NCBI GenBank assembly: GCA_964528575.1 | Contig: CAZGTQ010000272.1 | Location: 16,573-80,572 of the forward strand | Direction of reading: 5' to 3' | Source: CAZGTQ01 sp964528575 | GTDB taxonomy: Bacteria > Planctomycetota > UBA1135 > GCA-002686595 | DNA: 64,000 bases | Part shown: piece by piece, positions 37,247 to 46,913 of the stretch | Layout of the letters: every line of letters begins with the position of its first letter | Position numbering within the stretch: the stretch's first letter is position 1 | The notes under the pieces: generated by a model | What the model was told of the DNA's origin: nothing | What the model saw: only the letters and a program-made list of their open reading frames with translations | Databases searched by the model: none | Program-made: the position numbers and the translations under genes

Positions 37247-37614
37247 GCGGACAGAAGGGCTACCACGAGAGCGAGACGAAGCTCTCGCCGGCGGCGAAGG
37301 ACCAGCACCGCGCAGTCGAGTCGCTGATGGAGGAGCTCGAGGCCGTCGACTGGTACTCGCAGCGCGTCGAGGCGGCGCAGGACCAGGAGCTCAAGGAGAT
37401 CCTCGCGCACAACCGCGACGAGGAGGTCGAGCACGCCGTGATGCTCCTCGAATGGCTGCGCAGGAACGTCCCGAAGTTCGACGAGCAGATGCGCGAGCGC
37501 CTGTTCAAGACGGGCCGGATCGCCGCGGGGCACGCGGATCCGGCCGGTCCGGCCGAGTCCCACGACCTGGGCATCGGCAACCTGAAGCAGCGCTCGAGCG
37601 AGGAGGCGCGATGA
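37243..37614 (+). CDS. Encapsulated ferritin-like protein (EncFtn)
   Basis: A 123-residue encapsulated ferritin cargo that oxidises Fe2+ within an encapsulin shell. Ferroxidase residues follow the EncFtn pattern: Glu31, Trp37/Tyr38 (EAVDWYSQR), Glu61 and His64 (HNRDEEVEHAVMLLEWLRR). Half-ferritins of this type form annular decamers and need the shell to store iron. The C-terminal DLGIGNLKQRSS (about 108-119) is the encapsulin targeting peptide. Its stop overlaps the shell gene ATG, so cargo and shell are made together. Confidence 0.94.
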   Translation: MSGQKGYHESETKLSPAAKDQHRAVESLMEELEAVDWYSQRVEAAQDQELKEILAHNRDEEVEHAVMLLEWLRRNVPKFDEQMRERLFKTGRIAAGHADPAGPAESHDLGIGNLKQRSSEEAR

Positions 37615-38420
37615 ATCCGCTGCTGCGAGAGCACGCTCCGATCACCGAGGAGGCGTGGAAGGAGATCGAGCACGAGATCAAGGGCGCGCTCGAGGTCAAC
37701 CTCGGCGCGCGTCGCGTCGTCGACGTCGACGGGCCGCTCGGCTGGGATCACGGCGCGCGCGCGACGGGCCGCACCGAGGAGCTCGCGTCGGGCACGCTCG
37801 GCTCGGTCGACGTGCGCCGCCGCTCCGTCCTGCCGCTGATCGAGCTCGAGACGCGTTTCGACGTCGGTCGCGACGAGCTCGAGTCGCTCGGCCGCGGCGC
37901 GAAGGACGTCGACCTGTCCGCGGCGGTCGAGGCGGCGGAGCGCATCGCCCGCGCCGAGGATCGGGCGATCTTCCACGGCTACCGCGAGGGCGGCATCGGC
38001 GGCATCGTCGAGCGCTCCGAGCACGCCGGCCTGCCGATCTCGGAGGAGTACACGAACTACCCGTCGACCGTCGTCGCGGCGATCGAGAAGCTGCGCTCGT
38101 CGGGTATCGGCGGCCCGTTCGCGATCGTGCTGGGCCCGCGCTGCTACAGCGGTCTGCTCACGGCGAGCGACCCGTCCGGCTATCCGGCGCTGATGCGCCT
38201 CGAGCGCATCGTCGACGGGCCGATCGTGCGCGCGCCCGCGCTCGACGGAGCGGTCGTGATGAGCCAGCGCGGCGGCGACTTCGAGCTGACGATCGGACAG
38301 GACCTCGCGCTCGGCTACGCATCGCACACCGCCGACAGCGTGCGCTTCCGCCTGATCGAGAGCTTCACGTTCCGCGCGCTCACCCCCGACGCCGCCGTGC
38401 CGCTCGTCCACTCGTGCTGA
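37611..38420 (+). CDS. Encapsulin shell protein (family 1)
   Basis: A 269-residue HK97-fold protein that self-assembles into a protein nanocompartment. The N-terminus MNPLLREHAPITEEAWKEIE contacts cargo targeting peptides. ARRVVDVDGPLGWDHGARAT and the E-loop region that follows are typical of family 1. The C-terminus ends with SFTFRALTPDAAVPL. The directly preceding EncFtn gene carries the matching targeting peptide, so the compartment stores iron and limits Fenton chemistry. Confidence 0.95.
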   Translation: MNPLLREHAPITEEAWKEIEHEIKGALEVNLGARRVVDVDGPLGWDHGARATGRTEELASGTLGSVDVRRRSVLPLIELETRFDVGRDELESLGRGAKDVDLSAAVEAAERIARAEDRAIFHGYREGGIGGIVERSEHAGLPISEEYTNYPSTVVAAIEKLRSSGIGGPFAIVLGPRCYSGLLTASDPSGYPALMRLERIVDGPIVRAPALDGAVVMSQRGGDFELTIGQDLALGYASHTADSVRFRLIESFTFRALTPDAAVPLVHSC

Positions 38421-38461
38421 CGCGCCGGTCCCCCCGTTCGGATTGCGCACTTTCGCCGAGC

Positions 38462-39355
38462 GTGTCTGCGCGCCTGACGAACCCTGACCGGGTCCTGTAT
38501 CCCGAGCAGGGCCTGACGAAGGCCGACCTCGCGCAGTACTACTGCGCGGTCGCGGAGCGCATCCTCCCGCACCTCGCCGACCGGCCCCTGACGATCGTGC
38601 GCTGCCCGCGCGGCCGCAGCGAGTGCTTCTATCAGAAGCACCCCGGCGACTCGCTGCCCGCGGAGATCGGCCGCGTCGAGATCCCCGAGAAGGAGGGTCG
38701 CGGCACGTACATGCACGTCTCGAACGTCGACGGTCTCGTCGCGCTCGTCCAGGTCGGCGCGCTCGAGCTGCACGTGTGGGGCTCGCGCCTCGCGAGCCTC
38801 GAGAAGCCCGACCGGCTCGTGCTCGACCTCGACCCGGACGAGGGGCTGCCGTTCGAGCGCGTCGTCACGGCGGCGCGCGACGTGCGCGCGCGCTTGCTCG
38901 AGCGCGGCCTCGAGTCCTTCGTTCTCGCGACCGGCGGCAAGGGGCTACACGTCGTCGCCCCGCTCGAGCCGCGCCACGGCTTCGACGACGTCAAGCGGCT
39001 CGCGAGCGACGTCGCGCACGAGATGGAGCGCGACGCGCCCGAGCTCTATGTCGCGCAGGCGAGCAAGGCGAAGCGCAGCGGCCGCGTGTTCGTCGACTGG
39101 CTGCGCAACGCGCGCGGTGCGACGGCGATCTGCCCGTTCTCGACGCGCGCGCGCGTCGGCGCGCCGGTCGCGACGCCGCTGCGCTGGGACGAGCTCGGGC
39201 GATTGGGCAGCGCATCGAAGTACGGCGTCGCGAACCTGCAGCGGCGCCTCGGCGCCCTCACGCGCTCCGGTGATCGCCGCTCCGGTGATCGCCGCTCCCC
39301 TGATCCCTGGGCAGGCTACTTCGACGTGCGCCAGCGGATCAGGAACGGAAGTTGA
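38462..39355 (+). CDS. LigD-type DNA polymerase/primase (stand-alone LigPol domain)
   Basis: A 297-residue archaeo-eukaryotic primase-like domain of the LigD polymerase family. It begins LTNPDRVLYPEQGLTKADLA and has the catalytic DLDPDEG (Asp122, Asp124), the GGKGLHVVAPL histidine motif (158-168), and a third Asp in VFVDWLRNARGATAICPFST. In NHEJ this module fills gaps with ribonucleotides and works with Ku and LigD ligase. Neither is encoded in the window, and no ligase or nuclease domain is fused. The GTG at 38462 is the first start before the conserved region. A 15-bp tandem repeat extends the linker near the C-terminus. Confidence 0.93.
   Translation: MSARLTNPDRVLYPEQGLTKADLAQYYCAVAERILPHLADRPLTIVRCPRGRSECFYQKHPGDSLPAEIGRVEIPEKEGRGTYMHVSNVDGLVALVQVGALELHVWGSRLASLEKPDRLVLDLDPDEGLPFERVVTAARDVRARLLERGLESFVLATGGKGLHVVAPLEPRHGFDDVKRLASDVAHEMERDAPELYVAQASKAKRSGRVFVDWLRNARGATAICPFSTRARVGAPVATPLRWDELGRLGSASKYGVANLQRRLGALTRSGDRRSGDRRSPDPWAGYFDVRQRIRNGS
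39263..39307 (+). repeat. 15-bp tandem repeat in the LigPol gene
   Basis: CGCTCCGGTGATCGC occurs twice in succession (39263-39277 and 39278-39292), followed by a third copy with three mismatches (39293-39307). It encodes repeated Arg-Ser-Gly-Asp-Arg just before the conserved C-terminal DPWAGYFDVRQRI. Confidence 0.9.
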
Positions 39356-40596
39356 ACGGCTGTCGGGCGCTGAGCGAGCTAGCCCCGTCCACGAAGCCGC
39401 CGATCGAGGTCGGCTGGATCCTCGACGCGCGCCTCGAGGAGCTCGACCGCGACGCCGTCGTCGCCGCGAGCCGCGCGGTCGCGGACGCGCTCGCCGCCGA
39501 CTTCCCGCGGTTCGCGTGGTCGCTGCCCGTGCTCGAGCAGGAGCTGATCCAGGCGCCCGTCGAGGAGCCGGTCACGCTGCTCGAGGCCGCGGCGCGCGAG
39601 CTCTCGATCCACCACTGGGACTTCGCGATCGTCGCGACCGCGTCCGACCTGCGCAGCCACTTCCTGCCGACCGCGGTCGCGGTGCCGTCGCGCCCGCTCG
39701 GCGTCGCCGTGCTCTCGACGTTTCGCATCGATCCGCGCGCGCGGCGCAAGGACGCCTCCGAGGAGGAGCGCAGCGACGCGCTGCGCCGGCGCCTGTTCCG
39801 CTGCGGCATGTACCTCGTCGGCCGGCTGGGCGGCTTGCCGCGCACGAGCGATCCCGCGAGCCACATGACCCCCGACGACGCGAGCGTGAAGCCCGAGCTC
39901 GTCCCGTCCGCCGCCCGTGTCCCGCGCGGCTTCGACGCTGCACAGCGCGCGAAGCTCGAGGCCGAGCTCGAGCGCGTCGCCGACCGCCGCATCGAGGAGG
40001 AGCCGGGCTCCGAGCGCGCGGGCGCGTTGCGCTTCCACGCGCGCGCCGCGTGGCGCAACCGGCGCGAGATCCTCGCGCAGCTCGCCGACAACCGCTCCTG
40101 GGAGTTCCCGTTCCGCATGGGCCGGCTCACGACCGCCGCCCTCTCCGCGCTCGCGATCCTCAGCGCGACCTCCGAGTCGTGGGAGCTCGCCGCGCACCTC
40201 GGCACGCCGGCCACCGTGCTCGCTCCGCTCGTCGCGATCGTTGCGACCAGCGCGTACGTCCTGCTCCGCCAGCGCCTGCTCGCGCTGCACGTCGCGCCGC
40301 GGCTCACCGAGCAGATCGTCGTCGCGCGCGTCTCGACGATCCTGTTCGTGCTGATGGGCGTCGCGTTCACGTTCTGCGTCCTCGTTGCGATCGCGCTCAC
40401 GCTGACAGGCCTCTTGTTCTCGACCGAGGTGCTCGCGCGCTGGGCGGCGCGTCCCGGCGAGGAGCTCGGTTGGGGCGAGCGCGCGTCCCTCGCCGCGTTC
40501 GCGTCCTCGCTCGCGGTGCTCGTCGGCTCGCTCGGCGCCTCCTTCGAGGGCGAGAGCTACGTGCGCCACGTCGCGTTCGTCGACGAGGAGATCTGA
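39352..40596 (+). CDS. Hypothetical membrane protein
   Basis: A 414-residue protein I do not recognise. The N-terminal two thirds is soluble, with charged helical segments (for example AQRAKLEAELERVADRRIEE at about 198-217). Three to four hydrophobic segments lie in the C-terminal third (about 262-282, 287-304, 320-350 and 375-395). No catalytic motif is evident. The TTG start overlaps the stop of the LigPol gene (TTGA) and AGGAACGG upstream is a possible ribosome site, so it may be co-translated with it. Function unknown. Confidence 0.7.
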   Translation: MNGCRALSELAPSTKPPIEVGWILDARLEELDRDAVVAASRAVADALAADFPRFAWSLPVLEQELIQAPVEEPVTLLEAAARELSIHHWDFAIVATASDLRSHFLPTAVAVPSRPLGVAVLSTFRIDPRARRKDASEEERSDALRRRLFRCGMYLVGRLGGLPRTSDPASHMTPDDASVKPELVPSAARVPRGFDAAQRAKLEAELERVADRRIEEEPGSERAGALRFHARAAWRNRREILAQLADNRSWEFPFRMGRLTTAALSALAILSATSESWELAAHLGTPATVLAPLVAIVATSAYVLLRQRLLALHVAPRLTEQIVVARVSTILFVLMGVAFTFCVLVAIALTLTGLLFSTEVLARWAARPGEELGWGERASLAAFASSLAVLVGSLGASFEGESYVRHVAFVDEEI

Positions 40597-40666
40597 CGCG
40601 GCCGCGGCCGCGCGGAACGCCGCTTGCAGCTCGTCGAACGCAAGCCCCGACACGGAGAGACCCCCC

Positions 40667-41818
40667 ATGGCGACGCCCTTCCAGGTTCCCACGGCCGACG
40701 ACGTCCGCGCGCTGGTGAACGGCGAGCGCGGCTTGCGCATCTCGCTCTACGTGCCCGTGCCCCAGCGGCCGAGCTTCGACGAGATCCGCAAGTTCCCGCG
40801 CACGTACGCGCACGCGGTCGAGGCGGCGCAGGAGCGCATGCGCGAGCTCGGGGTCGGCGCGCAGGAGGTCGACGAGGCGGGGGAGCGGCTGCGCAGCCTC
40901 GCGGTCGATCTCGAGGACCTGCACCCCGCGACCAAGGCGATCGCGGCGTTCCACGGGCCTGCCGGGTTGCACAGCTTCGCGCTGAACGAAGGCGTCGTGC
41001 AGTCGACGCGCGTCGGCGTGACGGCGCACCTGCGCCCCCTGATCGCGTCCGTGCGCCGCGAGCAGAAGTACCGCGTGATCTCGCTCTCGACCAAGGACGT
41101 CGAGCTCTACGAGGGCGACGCGCGCTCGCTGCGCAAGCTCGGGCCCGGCGACGTGCCGACGAGCCTGGAGGAGGCGCTCGGCAGCGAGCTGACCGGCGAG
41201 TCGCTGCACGGCTACAGCGGCGCGAGCGGCGGCGCGGCGCTCGTGCGTCACGGCGACGGGGCCGCGCGCGACGCGCGCTCCGACGACCGCGACCGCTTCC
41301 ATCGCGCGCTGGCGAGCGCGCTCGAGCGCGCGTGGAGCGGGCGCAACGATCCGATCGTGCTCGTCGCCGACCGCGCGCACGCGGGACGCTTCCGCAAGGT
41401 CGCCGACCGCCTGCCGGGGCTCCTCGACGAGGGCGTCGTCGGCAACCCGCGCAGTTGGAGCGTGGGGGAGCTGCACGAGCGCGCGTACGGCGTCGTGCGG
41501 CGCTGGCTCGAGCAGCGCGACGAGCGCGCGGCCAACGACGCGGCGTCGGCGGTGGGGCAGGGCCGCAGCGTCGCCGCTCTCGAGCCGGCGGCGGAGGCGG
41601 CGGTCCGCGGGCTCGTGTCGCGCGTCTTCGTCGATCCCCGCGCGCGCGTGGCGAAGCGGGTCGATCCGACGAGCGGCGAGCTGCTCGAGCCGCTCGGCGA
41701 CGAGGACGCGCTCGACGACATCTGCGGCTGGGTCCTCGCGTGCGGCGGCACCGCGATCGTGTGCGCCTGCGCCGGCCTGCCGAGCGGCCACGACCTGCTC
41801 GCCGAGCTGCGAAACTGA
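40667..41818 (+). CDS. baeRF-family (bacterial eRF1-like) protein
   Basis: A 383-residue protein that resembles the bacterial archaeo-eukaryotic release factor families. The N-terminal domain opens with ISLYVPVPQRPSFDEIRKFP; the middle has FYxxxLS-like YRVISLSTKDVELYEGD; a Ser/Gly-rich loop (YSGASGGAALVRHG) precedes the eRF1-like domain 2 with NDPIVLVADRAHAGRFRKV. The C-terminus has GGTAIVCACAGLP. Such proteins are proposed to act on ribosomes or in stress response. This assignment comes from overall pattern rather than a single motif. It sits 70 bases after the membrane protein gene. Confidence 0.7.
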   Translation: MATPFQVPTADDVRALVNGERGLRISLYVPVPQRPSFDEIRKFPRTYAHAVEAAQERMRELGVGAQEVDEAGERLRSLAVDLEDLHPATKAIAAFHGPAGLHSFALNEGVVQSTRVGVTAHLRPLIASVRREQKYRVISLSTKDVELYEGDARSLRKLGPGDVPTSLEEALGSELTGESLHGYSGASGGAALVRHGDGAARDARSDDRDRFHRALASALERAWSGRNDPIVLVADRAHAGRFRKVADRLPGLLDEGVVGNPRSWSVGELHERAYGVVRRWLEQRDERAANDAASAVGQGRSVAALEPAAEAAVRGLVSRVFVDPRARVAKRVDPTSGELLEPLGDEDALDDICGWVLACGGTAIVCACAGLPSGHDLLAELRN

Positions 41819-41861
41819 CGGCACGCAACGGACGGCACGGGCGTTGCCACATTCCGCGGCC

Positions 41862-43289
41862 ATGAGCGGTTTCTCTCGCGCCGAGGGGCGCGCGAGCCGC
41901 GAGCGCCCGCCCCCGGTCGCGTTCGAGGATCTCGTCGAAGCACTCTCTACCCCGGACGCCTACCCGCATGCGGTGGACGACGTGCAGATCGTGCAAACGC
42001 ACGTCGCGGTGCTCTTCTTCGCCGCGGATCGCGCCTACAAGCTGAAGAAGCCCGTCGAGCGCGGGTCCCTGGACTACCGCACGCTCGCCAGCCGCCGCCA
42101 CTTCTGCGAGGAGGAGCTGCGGCTCAATCGGCGCCTCGCGCCGCGGATGTACCGCGACGTCGTGCCGGTCGCGCGCGACGAGGACGGCTGGATCTCCATC
42201 GGCGGGCACGGGAGCCCGGTCGACTGGGTCGTCGAGATGGTGCGGCTGCCGCGCGAGCGGATGCTCGACGCGCTGCTCGAGCGGGGCGAGGTCGACGACG
42301 GGGCTCTCGACGCGATCGCCGCGGTGCTGGCGCGCTTCCACGAGCGCGCGGTCACGGGGCCGGGCGTCAACCTGCACGGCGTCTCGCGCGCGGTGTCCGC
42401 GGCGGTCGCCGCGAACCTCGACCAGCTCGCGCGCGCGTCGCAGGCGTGCGGCGGCGTCCTCTCGGACGACGTGCTGCGCTTCCTGCGCGAGCGCTCCGCC
42501 GGTTTCGTGCGCGACGAGCGCGACCTCTTCGAGCGCCGCGTCGCCCAGTGGCACATCCGCGACGGCCACGGCGACCTGCACGCCGGCAACGTGTGCCTCG
42601 CCGGCGACGACGTGCTCGTCTACGACTGCGTCGAGTTCGATCCGGCGCTGCGCTGCGGCGACGTCGCCTCCGACCTGGCGTTCCTCGCGATGGACCTCGA
42701 CCACCGCGGCCACGCCGAGGCGGCGATGCGCCTCGTCCGAACGTACGCGGACCTGACCTCCGACGACGAGCTCCCGCGTCTGCTCCCGTTCTACGCGGCC
42801 CACCGTGCGCTGATCCGCGCGAAGGTCGGCCTCGTCGCCGCGCTGGACGAGGAGCTCGGCGCGAGCGAGCGCGCCGGCGCGCTGCGCGAGGCGCGGCGCT
42901 ACGTGCAGCTCGCCGTCGGCTACGGGCTACCGGCGAGCCTGATCCTCGTGCACGGCGGCGGGGACGCGCGCGCAGCGGCGCGCTCGGTCGCCGGCCGGAT
43001 GCGCGCGGAGCTGCTCGCGCGCGCCGAGCCGCGCGCGCAGCTCGCATCCGCGGTCGAGCGGCTCGACGCAGACCGCTCGGCGGTCGTCGCGGGGGACTTC
43101 GCGCGCCGCGACGCACGCCGCCCGTTCCTCGAGGCTGCGACGCGGCTCGGCGTGCCGTGCGTGTTGCTGGCGGCGGCGAAAGACGATTTGGAGGAGCCGG
43201 AGGAGACTGCCGCGGAGCGCATCGTGCGCGTGTCGGGCGAGGATCGGGTGGACGCTCTGCAGCGGCACCTGATCGAGAGCGCGACGTAG
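41862..43289 (+). CDS. Phosphotransferase-like protein with degenerate C-terminal kinase domain
   Basis: A 475-residue two-domain protein. The N-terminal aminoglycoside phosphotransferase-like (COG2187) domain is intact: VYKLKKP-type Lys (AYKLKKPVERG), the catalytic loop DGHGDLHAGNV (235-245) and the metal aspartate in VYDCVEFD. The C-terminal P-loop kinase domain (about 358-475) should have a GxxGxGKS/T loop, but reads LILVHGGGDARAAARSVAGR, with no Gly-Lys-Ser/Thr. It therefore probably cannot bind ATP in the usual way. Its paralogue at 47892-49481 keeps an intact loop. ATG at 41862 chosen over an upstream TTG. Substrates unknown. Confidence 0.85.
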   Translation: MSGFSRAEGRASRERPPPVAFEDLVEALSTPDAYPHAVDDVQIVQTHVAVLFFAADRAYKLKKPVERGSLDYRTLASRRHFCEEELRLNRRLAPRMYRDVVPVARDEDGWISIGGHGSPVDWVVEMVRLPRERMLDALLERGEVDDGALDAIAAVLARFHERAVTGPGVNLHGVSRAVSAAVAANLDQLARASQACGGVLSDDVLRFLRERSAGFVRDERDLFERRVAQWHIRDGHGDLHAGNVCLAGDDVLVYDCVEFDPALRCGDVASDLAFLAMDLDHRGHAEAAMRLVRTYADLTSDDELPRLLPFYAAHRALIRAKVGLVAALDEELGASERAGALREARRYVQLAVGYGLPASLILVHGGGDARAAARSVAGRMRAELLARAEPRAQLASAVERLDADRSAVVAGDFARRDARRPFLEAATRLGVPCVLLAAAKDDLEEPEETAAERIVRVSGEDRVDALQRHLIESAT

Positions 43290-43324
43290 CGGCTCACGCA
43301 GATGCGCGACCCCGCCGGTCGACG

Positions 43325-43831
43325 TCAGCCCGCGTTCAGCTTCACCGGCTCGGCGCCCGCGTCGCGCAGCGCCTTCTCGGCGCGCGTGAGCCGTTGCGCG
43401 TCGTTCGTCTCGTCCTCGACCGCGACCAGGATCATGCCGTTCTCGAGGGCCTGGTCGTAGTAGTCGGAGATCGCGGGCTCGAAGCCCCGCGTGAGCATCG
43501 CGCCGATGAAGCCGCCGCCCACGGCTCCGCCCGCGCTGCCCGCGAGCAGCGGCCCCGCGGCGAGCAGCGCCGTCCCGCCGGTCGTCGCGGCGCCGATGAT
43601 CGCGGCCAGGCCGCCGAGGATCGCGCCGACCGTGCCGCCAGCGGTCAGGCCTTCGACGGTGTGCGCGCCGGACTTCTCGCTGTGCTCGATCTCGCGGTCG
43701 ACAGGCTCCGTGCACGTCGGGCAGATGACGGAGATCTCGTCCTTCGAGAACCCCGCTTCGACGAGGTTGGCCACGGCCTGCCTCGCGTTCGCCATCTGCT
43801 CGAAGACGCCGACTCGGACGGTTTGCTTCAT
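43325..43831 (-). CDS. General stress protein 17M-like glycine-zipper membrane protein
   Basis: A 168-residue protein with an N-terminal GS17M/YflT-type domain (VRVGVFEQMANARQAVANLV, about 1-60). Then comes a glycine-rich hydrophobic hairpin (about 62-110, GGTVGAILGGLAAIIGAATT and AGGAVGGGFIGAML), followed by a short C-terminal segment with ALENGMILVAVED. This layout is common in small stress-induced membrane-associated proteins. The ATG at 43831 is preceded by AAAGG at the right distance; a GTG nine bases upstream lacks that. Two cysteines in ICPTCTEP are notable and could be a redox or metal site. Confidence 0.8.
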   Translation of the reverse strand: MKQTVRVGVFEQMANARQAVANLVEAGFSKDEISVICPTCTEPVDREIEHSEKSGAHTVEGLTAGGTVGAILGGLAAIIGAATTGGTALLAAGPLLAGSAGGAVGGGFIGAMLTRGFEPAISDYYDQALENGMILVAVEDETNDAQRLTRAEKALRDAGAEPVKLNAG

Positions 43832-43883
43832 CGTTCGCACCTTTCTGGAAGCGAACGCCGCAACGTCCGTGCCCGACGGCCTC

Positions 43884-45256
<1,373 letters not shown>

Positions 45257-45257
<1 letters not shown>

Positions 45258-46315
45258 CAGCTCCTACTCGCTGGCAAGAGGACTCGTACGGTGGTTCCAC
45301 CACCGGGGCGGCTCGTGACCCGGAGCTGGCCGCCTTGTTCCTCGACGAGCGAGCGCGCGACCGCGAGGGCGAGGCCCGTTCCGCGCGCGCGCGCCGCGAC
45401 GCCGGTCTCGAAGGCGCGGCCGAGCAAGTGCTCGGGCGGCAGCCCCGGGCCGTCGTCCTGGACGAGGACGAGCGCGCGCCCGTCGCGGTCGGCGCACACG
45501 CGCAGGCCCAGCTCGCCGCCGCGCGCGTTCGAGCCGAGCGCGCCCACCGCGGCGTGCAGCAGCGCCCGCTCGATCCGCTCGCGGTCCGCCGCGACGAGCA
45601 CCGGCGCACGCTGCGACCGCGTCCGCACGCGCACGCCCGCCGACCGCGCGGCGTCGCGCACGAGCGCGGCGACCGAGCGCACGACCTCGCGCGCGTCGAA
45701 CGGCTCGGCGGCCGCCGACTCGGGCGCCGCAGGTCGCTCTTCGACCTGCGCGCGGGCGCGGCAGAACGCGTCGAGCCCCCCGGCCAGCCGCGCCAGGTCG
45801 GCGTGCATCTGCCGGATCGTCTCCGCGCGGTCGGCGCGCTGCTCGTCGGACCCGTCGTCTTGCCCCAGGCTCCTGCGCAGGAGCTCGAGGTGCAGCGCGA
45901 TGGCGTTCATCGGCGACTTCAGGTCGTGGATCTCTCTGCGCAGCTCCTGGGTCGGGAGTGCGGCCTCGTCGATCAGCACGAGCCACTGGCGTTCATGCTC
46001 GATCGGCGTCACGCGCAGGCGCAGCTTCCGTCCGGCGAGCTGGGGCTCGAGCACCTGCGGCCCCGCCGCCTCGCGCGGGCGCACGACCGCCAGCACGTGG
46101 TCCCGCAGGTAGGCGAACACCTGCTCCGCGAGCTCCGCCGTCGGCTCCCCGAGCAAATCGCGCGCGGCGGCGCTCATCCACAGCGGCCGGGCCGAGCCGT
46201 CGGTCAGGATTACGCCGCCGGCCACGCTCTCGGCGAGCGCCCGGAAGCGCGGATCGGGCGCGTCCGTGCGCAACGCCGCGGCGGCGTGACGGGAGGCCGG
46301 CTCGGTGGATGGCAT
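45257..46315 (-). CDS. Sensor histidine kinase partner of the NtrC-type regulator
   Basis: A 352-residue soluble histidine kinase. The N-terminus looks PAS-like (FRALAESVAGGVILTDGSAR). A dimerisation helix with LRREIHDLKSPMNAIALHLE contains the phospho-acceptor His. The ATPase domain keeps DDGPGLP (G1) and ARGTGLALAVARSLVEEQGG (G2). The N-box, normally with an Asn that binds Mg-ATP, reads LLHAAVGALGSNARG, so the standard Asn is not at its usual place. ATG at 46315 has a strong GAGGAGGAG ribosome site; the frame upstream is not conserved. It has no membrane segment, so its signal is probably cytoplasmic. Confidence 0.9.
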
Positions 46316-46601
46316 CGGCTCTCCTCCTCGCATCGTTTCGGTCCTCCGCATGGTTTCGGTCGTGTGGGCAACCAACGTGCCGCACCTGCCTTCACGCGCG
46401 CGGGCACGGCAGTTGAGGCGGCTGCTCCGGCGCTGCGCTCGCCCCTGCGACCGCATGGGGCGCTGTGGAGCACGCACCGCGGCACCCCCAAATCGTACGC
46501 GTCCCGGTTCGGGGTGTGTCGATCCGGGGGCGATCGACGATCGGCCCGCCGCAGAGCACCCGAGCCGCACGACCGAGAGACGCTCGACCCGAGAACCCCG
46601 C
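46316..46601. promoter_or_regulatory. Divergent region between kinase operon and metallothionein gene
   Basis: 286 bases holding the promoters of both flanking units. Next to the kinase start there is an 18-base direct repeat with several mismatches (46330-46347 and 46348-46365, core GCATNGTTTCGGTC). I see no gene and no convincing -10/-35 pair. Confidence 0.4.
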
Positions 46602-46835
46602 ATGTCCGAGAGCTCCTGCGCCCACCCCGCCTGCTCCTGCACCGTCGGGCCCGACGAAAAGGTCTGCGCCCCGTCCTGCCTGGTGGATGCCGAGGAGCCG
46701 ATCGAGGACGCGCACGGCTGCTCGTGCGGGCACTCCGAGTGCCTGGGCGTGGCCGGCGAGGCCGGCGGGCAGGCCTTGCGCCGCGGCGCGGACGAGGCGT
46801 CGCACGCTCCCGAGGCGCCTCGGCCGGCGCATTGA
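46602..46835 (+). CDS. Bacterial metallothionein
   Basis: A 77-residue small cysteine-rich protein. Eight cysteines and three histidines lie in the first 47 residues in the order CAHPACSC, CAPSC, HGCSCGHSEC, which is the pattern of bacterial metallothioneins (SmtA/BmtA), including the C-terminal CxCGHxxC. It binds Zn2+, Cd2+ or Cu+ in the cytoplasm. The C-terminal 30 residues are Ala/Arg-rich and not conserved. No SmtB-like regulator is next to it. A strong hairpin follows the stop codon by 35 bases. Confidence 0.88.
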   Translation: MSESSCAHPACSCTVGPDEKVCAPSCLVDAEEPIEDAHGCSCGHSECLGVAGEAGGQALRRGADEASHAPEAPRPAH

Positions 46836-46869
46836 CGGACCGCTGGAGGCGCGCTGGAGGCGCTTCGTA

Positions 46870-46901
46870 CAACGGGCGCTTTGTAGATTCTGCGCCCGTT
46901 G
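46870..46901 (+). terminator. Hairpin terminator after the metallothionein gene
   Basis: A perfect 10-base stem, CAACGGGCGC (46870-46879) with GCGCCCGTTG (46892-46901), and a 12-base loop. GCGGTTTT follows on the plus strand, a short T-run in the right place. It ends 12 bases before the stop codon of the convergent UspA gene. Confidence 0.65.
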
Positions 46902-46913
46902 CGCGGTTTTCGG

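Noticed and set aside
46401..46416. GGGCACGGCAGTTGAG as a sigma-54 promoter before the metallothionein gene
   Set aside because: It has the -24 like part, but the invariant GC at -12 is missing (TTGA instead of TTGC), and it lies about 190 bases from the start codon.
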